From Bacteroides sp. (GTDB lineage Bacteria > Bacteroidota > Bacteroidia > Bacteroidales > SM23-62): 5,698 nucleotides of DNA. The notes under the pieces were generated by a model. The model ran no database searches. It was not told where the DNA came from and saw only the letters and a program-made list of their open reading frames with translations. The position numbers were made by a program, and so were the translations under genes. The first letter of the stretch is position 1, and each line of letters starts with the position of its first letter. The stretch spans positions 1-5,698 of the forward strand of contig DAOUVF010000213.1 of the NCBI GenBank assembly GCA_030667765.1. Reading direction: 5' to 3'. Shown here piece by piece: positions 1 to 5,698 of this stretch.

Positions 1-776
1 AAAAGGTAATCGAATACATGGTCGAGTTCCATACCCGGGAATCCGGTGTGCGCCAACTTGACAAAATGGTCGCCAAGGTGATCCGCAGGATTGCCAAAAA
101 AATCGCTTTTGAAGAAGAAGTGGAACGGATGCTGACCGTAGGGGAATTGAAAAAACTGATCGGCGCGCCAAAATACATGAAAGACCTGACCATCAACAAT
201 GAATATGCAGGGGTGGTCACGGGACTTGCATGGACGGCTGTCGGGGGTGAGATATTATTCGTTGAAACCAGCCTCAGCAAAGGGGAAGGGAAACTCACCC
301 TGACAGGGAACCTGGGGGATGTCATGAAGGAATCAGCCGTCATTGCCCTGGAATACCTGAAATCTCACAGTTCCCTGCTCGGTCTTGATCCGGAGATCTT
401 CAGGAAATGGAATATTCATATTCATGTGCCGGAAGGTGCCATTCCAAAGGACGGGCCATCCGCCGGTATTACCATGATCACCTCCATTGCCTCAGCATTT
501 ACACAGCGAAAAGTAAGGAAAAACATTGCCATGACCGGTGAAATCACCTTACGGGGAAAGGTCCTGCCGGTCGGTGGAATCAAAGAAAAGATCCTGGCTG
601 CCAAGCGGGCAGGCGTAAACGATCTCCTTATTTCCGTTGAAAACCGGAAAGACATAGATGAGATCAAGGAATTATACCTGAAGGGTTTAAATTTCCACTA
701 TGTAGATAATATCATGGAAGTCCTTGTCCAGTCATTGCTGAAACAGAAAGTGGCCAATCCAATGAAATTTGATTGA
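1..776 (+). CDS. lon: ATP-dependent protease Lon, C-terminal part (5' end outside window)
   Basis: Lon is a cytosolic ATP-dependent serine protease that degrades misfolded and regulatory proteins. The reading frame is open from position 3 and continues upstream, so the ATG at 18 is internal and not the true start. The first ~35 codons encode the end of the AAA+ module, with the conserved TRESGVRQLD segment of the small alpha-helical domain. The protease domain follows. Counting from the Met at 18, the catalytic Ser is residue 148 in PKDGPSAG (codon 459-461) and the catalytic Lys is residue 191 in GGIKEK (codon 588-590). Their 43-residue spacing equals that of E. coli Lon S679/K722. The TGEITLRGKVLPVGG block is intact. 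The protein ends at TGA 774-776 with a short tail after the usual domain end. The visible part looks functional. Only 12 bp separate its stop from that of the convergent downstream gene, and no terminator hairpin is evident. Confidence 0.97.
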   Translation, partial: KVIEYMVEFHTRESGVRQLDKMVAKVIRRIAKKIAFEEEVERMLTVGELKKLIGAPKYMKDLTINNEYAGVVTGLAWTAVGGEILFVETSLSKGEGKLTLTGNLGDVMKESAVIALEYLKSHSSLLGLDPEIFRKWNIHIHVPEGAIPKDGPSAGITMITSIASAFTQRKVRKNIAMTGEITLRGKVLPVGGIKEKILAAKRAGVNDLLISVENRKDIDEIKELYLKGLNFHYVDNIMEVLVQSLLKQKVANPMKFD

Positions 777-788
777 TCTGCTATTATC

Positions 789-2822
789 CTATCTGACGAC
801 GAATTTACCCCTGTATGTATTTTCCCCTCTCAGTTCAAACAGGTAGAACCCGGTTTTCAGATCCCCCCGCATCAGGATTATCTCGCTATCCGAGATCTGC
901 CTGATTTCCCTGACCTTCTTCCCACCCAGGTTGTAAACGGCCAGCCGGTATTCGGTCTGACCGGGATTGGGGAACTCAATTTTACACATTTCAGTAAAGG
1001 GGTTCGGGTATGCCTGTACTTCCAGGATTGATCCCAGGCCTGACAGGTTTGTAATCAATTTCCTGTTATCATCCAGGTTGGACAGGGAATGGGTATATGG
1101 TCCTGTTCCAGCCTTCAGGTCTGCTGTCGGAGCACATTCCGCCGGCAGTTCGATGCCAATCTGGAAATAAATCGTGTCCAGCACATTCAAGACATCATAT
1201 GTTTGCACATCCTTTGGCACACGGGCAATTTCTTTCATCTGGTCAGGCCAGGGCCCGCTATAAATAATGTACTCAGCATATTCTATGCTATCATACTGAT
1301 TCCACATAAGCCTTACCTCGTCAGCCAGCTCACCATATGTCGAGGTAAGAAGCAGGGTGTTGTGATAGAAACTCTGGCCTGATTCGTTACCGCATGTATC
1401 AACGCAGGATATCTTATACCGCTGTGACCTGAGAAGCGGATTCGCGTTCCAGTCCTCGAACACACTCAAGCGATTCATTGGAATATTCGCGACAAACTCC
1501 CATGCACCCGCATCATTTTCCCGGTGAATATTAAAGGATTGGGTTCCCACCTCTGCTGTTTTCTCCCAGATAACCAGGATACTGCCTGTGGTGTCAACAC
1601 TGACCGCACAGACCTTCTCCTCTTCATATACTTTCTGCACCGTAACGGTGACAGTGTCATAGAAATAACACTGGTTTTCCCTCTCCAGGGCCACCATGAC
1701 GATCTCCGAATCATACAACACATAGGAATTATCATTGACCCCGTCCGGCCAGACATAACTCGGGCTCCCATCCTCCGCCAATAATGTCAGGCTGTCGCCG
1801 TCACAGAATTCATTGCCGGGCCTATCTGAAGTGACAAGGTCTTCCTGTGGATCCTCAACACGGTATAGAAAACCGGTCCCGCTAAAAATACTCTCCCCTA
1901 TCATATAGGTATAGCCAAACCAGAGCTCACCCATGCTGTTAAAAGCAATGGGACCGGAAATCTCGGCCGGAACAGCACTGTTATGATTCCCGTATCTTAT
2001 GAATGTATCCCCCGACCTTGAAAGTAAACCGTTATATGTTGAAGCCCAGATATCCCCCATCGGTCCAACTGCCACATCAAGAAGCTGCACTCCCGGTTCC
2101 GGCTTAACAACATTTATTAAGGCCAAATCATTAAAGATCAGCAGGCTGTCCTTGTTCATAGCAAGCATCCTGCCCGATTTGTCAATCGTTAAGGCTTTTA
2201 TGGTAGTCGCTTCCTGTAAAGGTATCCAGGTGGCATCCTTGAATACCACTATGCCCGGGTGCCCGTCCAGTGCGATCCAAATGGAATTGTCCTGTCCCAC
2301 TGCAAGGTCATATACCATCAGATTGGACCATTCCTTGATGACCTGCCAGGAAACTCCATTGTAAACGGCTATATGACCGGATTGAAATCCAGCCCAAACA
2401 GTACCTTGTTTGTCCACAGTTACCGCCGTGACATTGGCGAAGGGTAAGGTGGAATTTGAAGTATTCATTACCCTTCCCTGAAAGCTCAGGCGATGAAAAA
2501 CCGAAATCCCGTTCTCCGTTGCCACCCAGACACTGTCAAACGCATCAAAGGCAATGTCATTGATCCTGGGATCAGCGACGATACTGGGATTGTTGATCTC
2601 CATCCACTCATTATTCCCGAACTTACCGAGTCCGAGTCCCTCCCCGTTGGTTTTTCTCAAGCCGAACCAGACGTTATCCATGCTGTCAATCTCCAGCACA
2701 TTGATGTAGCTTTCTACATCGTTCAGGTCGAAATCCGGACCGTCGTACTGGGTAATACAGATCTGTGCATTCAGAAAAACAGGAGCCAGAAGCACTATTG
2801 CGAAGAAATACAGTTTTTTCAT
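789..2822 (-). CDS. secreted beta-propeller / Ig-Fn3-like protein with T9SS type A C-terminal sorting domain
   Basis: Predicted exported protein of 677 residues; the precise role is unknown. The start is set at the Met of MKKLYFFAIVLLAPVFLNA, a classical signal peptide with likely cleavage before Gln20. There is no lipobox Cys. An in-frame ATG six codons upstream (2840) is possible, with a weak AAGG three bases before it. Residues ~35-320 contain repeated blade motifs such as VWFG (51), VWVATENG (98), VWAGF (142), IWIAL (181), IWAST (258) and LWFG (300), typical of the two-component regulator propeller family. Residues ~335-396 form an Ig/PKD-like domain with two Cys (340, 385). Two Fn3-like regions follow (~400-490 and ~490-565). 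Residues ~600-677 are the T9SS type A sorting domain, with YPNPF at 605-609 and an ending in GKFVVR. The family rule is export by Sec, then by the type IX system across the outer membrane, with removal of the C-terminal domain. The gene ends at TAG 789-791. It stands alone on its strand here. Confidence 0.9.
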   Translation of the reverse strand: MKKLYFFAIVLLAPVFLNAQICITQYDGPDFDLNDVESYINVLEIDSMDNVWFGLRKTNGEGLGLGKFGNNEWMEINNPSIVADPRINDIAFDAFDSVWVATENGISVFHRLSFQGRVMNTSNSTLPFANVTAVTVDKQGTVWAGFQSGHIAVYNGVSWQVIKEWSNLMVYDLAVGQDNSIWIALDGHPGIVVFKDATWIPLQEATTIKALTIDKSGRMLAMNKDSLLIFNDLALINVVKPEPGVQLLDVAVGPMGDIWASTYNGLLSRSGDTFIRYGNHNSAVPAEISGPIAFNSMGELWFGYTYMIGESIFSGTGFLYRVEDPQEDLVTSDRPGNEFCDGDSLTLLAEDGSPSYVWPDGVNDNSYVLYDSEIVMVALERENQCYFYDTVTVTVQKVYEEEKVCAVSVDTTGSILVIWEKTAEVGTQSFNIHRENDAGAWEFVANIPMNRLSVFEDWNANPLLRSQRYKISCVDTCGNESGQSFYHNTLLLTSTYGELADEVRLMWNQYDSIEYAEYIIYSGPWPDQMKEIARVPKDVQTYDVLNVLDTIYFQIGIELPAECAPTADLKAGTGPYTHSLSNLDDNRKLITNLSGLGSILEVQAYPNPFTEMCKIEFPNPGQTEYRLAVYNLGGKKVREIRQISDSEIILMRGDLKTGFYLFELRGENTYRGKFVVR

Positions 2823-2917
2823 AGCCGGCAAATTAATCATTATCCTTTTCTACGAAGATCATAGTTCCTTGTTTCAAAATGGCATGCGCCAGGTCTGAAT
2901 AGCGACGGATCAGTGGA

Positions 2918-2949
2918 CTTTTACCGATAAAATACAGCTTTTTACCGAT
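2918..2949 (+). promoter_or_regulatory. 10-bp direct repeat TTTTACCGAT x2, candidate activator site
   Basis: TTTTACCGAT occurs at 2919-2928 and again at 2940-2949, identical at all ten positions. The first copy is preceded by C and the second by CT. The copies are 21 bp apart start to start, two helical turns, so a dimer would contact the same DNA face. The downstream copy ends 4 bp before the putative -33 TTTG at 2954, where an activator would normally sit. Paired direct repeats with 21-22 bp period are the known site layout of LytTR-type response regulators. The motif itself is not a clear match to the LytTR consensus, so the binding protein is unknown. Confidence 0.5.
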
Positions 2950-2953
2950 TCTG

Positions 2954-2986
2954 TTTGGATTTGTCGTAAGAAGCAGTATATTTTTG
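2954..2986 (+). promoter_or_regulatory. Bacteroidetes-type promoter for the LiaF-like/transporter operon
   Basis: TTTG at 2954-2957 and TATTTTTG at 2979-2986 match the Bacteroidetes primary sigma factor consensus (-33 TTTG, -7 TAnnTTTG), with a 21-bp spacer inside the accepted range. Transcription would start near 2990, giving a leader of about 29 nt ahead of the ATG at 3019. The leader is A/T-rich (TTAATTAAAAAATC just before the ATG) and has no Shine-Dalgarno, as is common in this phylum. A second TTTG at 2960-2963 gives a spacer of only 15 bp and is the less likely partner. Confidence 0.55.
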
Positions 2987-2999
2987 AATCAGATTCAAA
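2983..2999. promoter_or_regulatory. perfect 17-bp palindrome overlapping -7 box and predicted start site, candidate operator
   Basis: TTTGAATC-A-GATTCAAA is an exact inverted repeat with 8-bp arms around one central base. Its left arm shares four bases (TTTG, 2983-2986) with the -7 element, and its centre falls at the expected transcription start. A protein bound here would block the promoter, so a repressor operator is the natural reading. A one-base loop makes an RNA hairpin unlikely, and no U-run follows, so it is not a terminator. The regulator is not identifiable from this window. Confidence 0.5.
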
Positions 3000-3018
3000 C
3001 AGTTTTAATTAAAAAATC

Positions 3019-3552
3019 ATGAAAATGGGCGCTGGAGTATTTTGGGGAGCTTTGTTAATCCTGATCGGACTTGCTCTCATCATAAGGTTTGTGTTTAATG
3101 TTGATTTTCCGGTTTTCAAGGTGCTGTTCGCCATGTTCTTTATCTACATCGGGCTCCGGATCCTGTTCGGCAGTTTTGGGTTCTTCCGCTTTGAATCGGG
3201 ACCGGATGATGTGTTCTTCTCGGAGCGTGAGTTCTATGAGCCTGAAAACAACAAGGAATACAATGTGGTATTTGGCCAGGGAAACTTCGATTTTACAAAC
3301 GTTGATTTAAGTCGCGGGAATGTAAATATTAAAATCGGGACAGTTTTCGGGGGAACTAAAGTAAAAATAGACAGGGATATGCCGGTTAAGATTATTGCAG
3401 ATGCTGTATTTTCAGGAGCTGAGCTACCTGACGGGAGCACTGCTGTATTCGGCACCTCATCCTATCAAAGCGAGACATTCCATCCGGATTCCAATCATTT
3501 GAAAATAAAACTGGATGTTGTATTTGGAGGCGTTGAAGTAATGCGTTATTAG
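3019..3552 (+). CDS. LiaF-like membrane protein (two TM helices plus C-terminal beta-repeat domain)
   Basis: Predicted inner-membrane protein of 177 residues. The N-terminal part resembles the two-helix LiaF/DUF5668 transmembrane domain: helix 1 at ~6-26, a short turn containing the FNVDFP motif, and helix 2 at ~31-53. The C-terminal part (~80-177) resembles the LiaF/YvqF 'cell wall-active antibiotics response' domain, a beta-rich fold built from short repeats. VVFGQG (83), TVFGGTKV (108), AVFSGAEL (129) and VVFGGVEV (167) recur, and the protein ends right after the last one in MRY. In Firmicutes, LiaF restrains the LiaRS envelope-stress system; here no kinase or regulator is visible, so the role is open. 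The start at 3019 lies about 29 nt below a good promoter match, and a second in-frame ATG at 3025 would cost two residues. It ends at TAG 3550-3552, 7 bp before the transporter start, so cotranscription is very likely. Family assignment rests on pattern recognition alone. Confidence 0.78.
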   Translation: MKMGAGVFWGALLILIGLALIIRFVFNVDFPVFKVLFAMFFIYIGLRILFGSFGFFRFESGPDDVFFSEREFYEPENNKEYNVVFGQGNFDFTNVDLSRGNVNIKIGTVFGGTKVKIDRDMPVKIIADAVFSGAELPDGSTAVFGTSSYQSETFHPDSNHLKIKLDVVFGGVEVMRY

Positions 3553-3559
3553 CAGGCAG

Positions 3560-5698
3560 ATGGCAAGAACCCTGGTAAACCACAAGGCCAATTTTGGCAC
3601 CATGCCGGTCTTCATGACCACCATCTCAACCATTCTGGGTGCCATACTTTTTCTTCGTTTCGGTTATGCCGTTGGACATATTGGATTTATCGGGGCCATC
3701 GGGATAATCGTTCTCGGCCACCTGGTAACCATCCCAACCGCCATGGCCGTGGCCGAAATTGCGACCAACCAGAAAGTACTCGGCGGCGGGGCCTATTATA
3801 TCATATCACGCTCATTCGGTTTGAATATCGGCGCTTCCATTGGCATTGCCCTTTACCTTTCCCAGGCCATATCCGTCGCCTTTTACATCATTGCCTTCGG
3901 GATGGCTTTTGAACCCGTGTTTAATTTCCTTTCGCAGAATTATAATATCAATATACCGGACGCCCGTTTTATCACCATCCCAACCATGGCCATCCTTGCC
4001 CTGATCATTCTTACAAAGGGCGCAAACCTGGGAATGAAGGCACTTTACCTGGTAGTGGCCCTGCTGTTTACGGCAATAATATTATTCCTGGCCGGAAAAT
4101 CCACCCATTCAGGGATAGAATTTGTCATGAATAACCGGGTCTCGGGAGGCGATCCATTCTTCTATGTCTTTACCATTATCTTCCCGGCTTTTACAGGGAT
4201 GCTGGCTGGATTGGGACTCTCGGGGGACCTGAAAAATCCGACAAGATCAATCCCCAACGGGACCTTGTGGGCCACAATGGTAGGCATGGTCATATATATA
4301 CTTGTTGCCTACAAACTGACCATTTCAGCGACCCCGGAGGAACTTGCCTCCGACCAGCTGATCATGCAGCGAATCGCAGTATGGGGACCTATTATTCCTG
4401 TGGGACTGGCAGCTGCGTCCCTGTCTTCAGCGCTGGGATCTATCATAGTCGCACCACGCACATTACAGGCCATAGGTATGGATGATATATTTCCAACCAA
4501 GTTCGTCAATAAATGGTTTGCCCGGGGGAAACCTGTTTCCAATGAACCCTTTAACGGGACCCTCCTGACGGTTATCATAGCTTTCGTATTTGTGGCCGTT
4601 GGAGAACTGAATTTCGTGGCCAAAACCATTGCCATGTTCTTCATGCTCACCTATGGAGCGATCTGTACCATTTCATTACTTGAACATTTTGCAGCAGACC
4701 CGTCCTACCGGCCCACCTTCCGTTCGAAATGGTATATTTCCATGATCGGCGCCGTTTTTTCCATCTGGCTGATGTTCAAAATGAATGGCGGCTATGCCAC
4801 GATCTCCCTGGTTATTATGGCAATGATCTATTATATGGTTACCTCTTATGACAGGGAAAAGAAAGGTCTCGGGAAATTATTCAGGGGGGTTATATTCCAG
4901 CTGAGCAGGCAGTTGCAGATCTTCGCACAGAGGGCTGATAAGGAAGATATTGATAAATACTGGCGGCCGTTTGCTATATGCATTTCGCAGGACACCTTTG
5001 TCAGGCGCTCTGCCTTCGATGTACTTCGCTGGTTGTCATTCAAATATGGATTTGGAACCTATATCCATTTCATCGAAGGCTACCTGACAAATGAGACCAA
5101 CCAGCAATCAAAAGAGATCCTGAATAAACTGATCAACCTGGCGGCAGGCAGCAGGAACAGGGTATACCTTGATACCATCATCAGTCCATCCTACACATCT
5201 GCTATTGCCCAGGTCATACAGCTCAGCGGGATATCCGGCAAAGGCAATAATATGATCCTGTTCGAGTTTTCCAGGACCAATCCCGATACATTGATCGAAG
5301 TCCTGAAAAACCACCGTTTACTGGAATCAACGAATTATGATCTCTGTGTCCTGAATACCAGTTATAAGGGATTTGGCTATAAAAGGTATATACATATATG
5401 GATCTCCATCATGGACTTTGAAAATGCCAACCTGATGATCCTGCTGGGGTATATCATCCTTGGCCACCCGGAATGGAAGAAGGGACAGATTAAAATATTT
5501 GCCACACATCCACCTGATGACATGGACCGGAAGCGTGCGGACCTGCTGGATCTCATAAAATCCGGCCGCCTGCCCATCTCACCCGGTAATGTGGAATTAA
5601 TCCCCGTGGAATCTGTGACCAATCCAAAAGCCATTATTTCAAAAAAATCGGTAGATGCAGATCTCACCATCATTGGCTTCAGGAGTGAGCTGATCAAG
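3560..5698 (+). CDS. SLC12-type cation-chloride cotransporter (APC superfamily), 3' end outside window
   Basis: A membrane symporter moving Cl- with Na+ and/or K+ is the expected function. The frame is open for 713 codons to the window edge, so the stop is not seen. About 12 TM helices span residues ~17-428. Family blocks are clear: GGGAYYIISRSFG (75-87), FPAFTGMLAGLGLSGDLKNP (208-227), LSSALGSIIVAPRTLQAI (288-305) and FFMLTYGAICTISLLEHF (360-377). Against vertebrate NKCC1 (alignment from memory), the Na+-site A/S/S of TM8 is kept (A286, S289, S290), as are K+-site Y109, P209 and T212 and chloride-site G213 and Y365. TM1 differs: Thr24 and Leu26 replace Asn and Trp. Residues ~440-713 match the cytosolic SLC12 C-terminal domain and end in SVDADLTIIGF, near the usual protein end. 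ATG 3560 is chosen because it keeps the conserved NFGTMPVF lead-in. No strong Shine-Dalgarno is present; the 7-bp gap suggests translational coupling. The exact ion set cannot be read from sequence alone. Confidence 0.93.
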   Translation, partial: MARTLVNHKANFGTMPVFMTTISTILGAILFLRFGYAVGHIGFIGAIGIIVLGHLVTIPTAMAVAEIATNQKVLGGGAYYIISRSFGLNIGASIGIALYLSQAISVAFYIIAFGMAFEPVFNFLSQNYNINIPDARFITIPTMAILALIILTKGANLGMKALYLVVALLFTAIILFLAGKSTHSGIEFVMNNRVSGGDPFFYVFTIIFPAFTGMLAGLGLSGDLKNPTRSIPNGTLWATMVGMVIYILVAYKLTISATPEELASDQLIMQRIAVWGPIIPVGLAAASLSSALGSIIVAPRTLQAIGMDDIFPTKFVNKWFARGKPVSNEPFNGTLLTVIIAFVFVAVGELNFVAKTIAMFFMLTYGAICTISLLEHFAADPSYRPTFRSKWYISMIGAVFSIWLMFKMNGGYATISLVIMAMIYYMVTSYDREKKGLGKLFRGVIFQLSRQLQIFAQRADKEDIDKYWRPFAICISQDTFVRRSAFDVLRWLSFKYGFGTYIHFIEGYLTNETNQQSKEILNKLINLAAGSRNRVYLDTIISPSYTSAIAQVIQLSGISGKGNNMILFEFSRTNPDTLIEVLKNHRLLESTNYDLCVLNTSYKGFGYKRYIHIWISIMDFENANLMILLGYIILGHPEWKKGQIKIFATHPPDDMDRKRADLLDLIKSGRLPISPGNVELIPVESVTNPKAIISKKSVDADLTIIGFRSELIK

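Larger units (their letters stand above)
2823..3018. other. divergent intergenic control region
   Basis: This 196-bp AT-rich spacer separates the minus-strand secreted protein from the plus-strand LiaF-like/transporter pair. All recognisable signals lie in its right half and point to the plus-strand genes: a direct repeat, a promoter-like element and a palindrome. For the minus-strand gene I found no good TAnnTTTG match. The nearest, TTAATTTG read on the minus strand (2828-2835), has one mismatch and lies only 5 bp from the chosen start, so it is not convincing. No RNA gene or convincing small ORF is seen. Confidence 0.75.

Noticed and set aside
18..20. ATG at 18 as the start of a short standalone Lon-like protease
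   Set aside because: The frame is open to the window edge, and the codons before it (K-V-I-E-Y) continue the conserved Lon sequence, so this is a window truncation.
422..667. Minus-strand open frame opposite the Lon protease domain
   Set aside because: It overlaps the Lon catalytic Ser and Lys codons in antisense and shows no family motif.
880..896. Inverted repeat ATCTCG-CTATC-CGAGAT as a possible terminator for lon
   Set aside because: The stem is only 6 bp, no T-run follows on either strand, and it lies inside the sorting-domain coding region of the minus-strand gene. Probably chance.
2828..2835. TTAATTTG on the minus strand as a -7 box for the secreted-protein gene
   Set aside because: It has one mismatch to TAnnTTTG and lies about 5 bp from the chosen start codon, leaving no room for a leader.
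2493..2864. Plus-strand open frame of 123 codons antisense to the start of the secreted-protein gene
   Set aside because: It is the shadow of a gene with clear signal peptide and propeller motifs. Its translation shows no recognisable domain.
3602..3604. Internal ATG (codon 15) as the transporter start
   Set aside because: It would remove the conserved NFGT lead-in before TM1. The ATG at 3560 also gives the tight 7-bp operon spacing.
4309..4650. Minus-strand open frame of 113 codons inside the transporter
   Set aside because: The plus-strand frame here encodes conserved SLC12 TM7-TM10 segments, so the antisense frame is incidental. The same applies to the other minus-strand frames at 4846-5697.

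Overview
The window reads as a fragment of a Bacteroidetes (Bacteroidota) chromosome. Three things point that way: a secreted protein ending in a type IX secretion (T9SS) type A sorting domain with a YPNPF motif, start regions without strong Shine-Dalgarno sequences but with A-rich leaders, and a promoter-like TTTG-N21-TATTTTTG that fits the Bacteroidetes sigma factor consensus. No plasmid, phage, insertion sequence, CRISPR or RNA gene signature is visible. Both ends of the window cut through genes.

Layout. (1) Positions 1-776, plus strand: the 3' part of lon, carrying the end of the AAA+ module and the whole Ser/Lys protease domain. (2) Positions 789-2822, minus strand: a secreted protein made of a signal peptide, a seven-blade beta-propeller of the 'two-component regulator propeller' type, Ig/Fn3-like domains and a T9SS sorting domain. 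It converges on lon with only 12 bp between the stop codons. (3) Positions 2823-3018: a divergent intergenic region with a 10-bp direct repeat at 21-bp period, a promoter-like element and a perfect 17-bp palindrome, all ordered towards the plus-strand gene. (4) Positions 3019-3552, plus strand: a small two-helix membrane protein with a LiaF-like C-terminal beta-repeat domain. (5) Positions 3560-5698, plus strand, open at the window edge: a 12-helix SLC12-type cation-chloride cotransporter with its large cytosolic C-terminal domain.

The LiaF-like gene and the transporter are 7 bp apart and almost certainly form one operon, probably driven from the intergenic region. The likely theme is envelope sensing coupled to ion or volume homeostasis, but this is inferred from gene order alone. 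Lon and the secreted propeller protein look like independent neighbours. The most distinctive points are the NKCC-like ion-binding residues in a bacterial transporter, its pairing with a LiaF-like protein, and the compact regulatory region in front of the pair.
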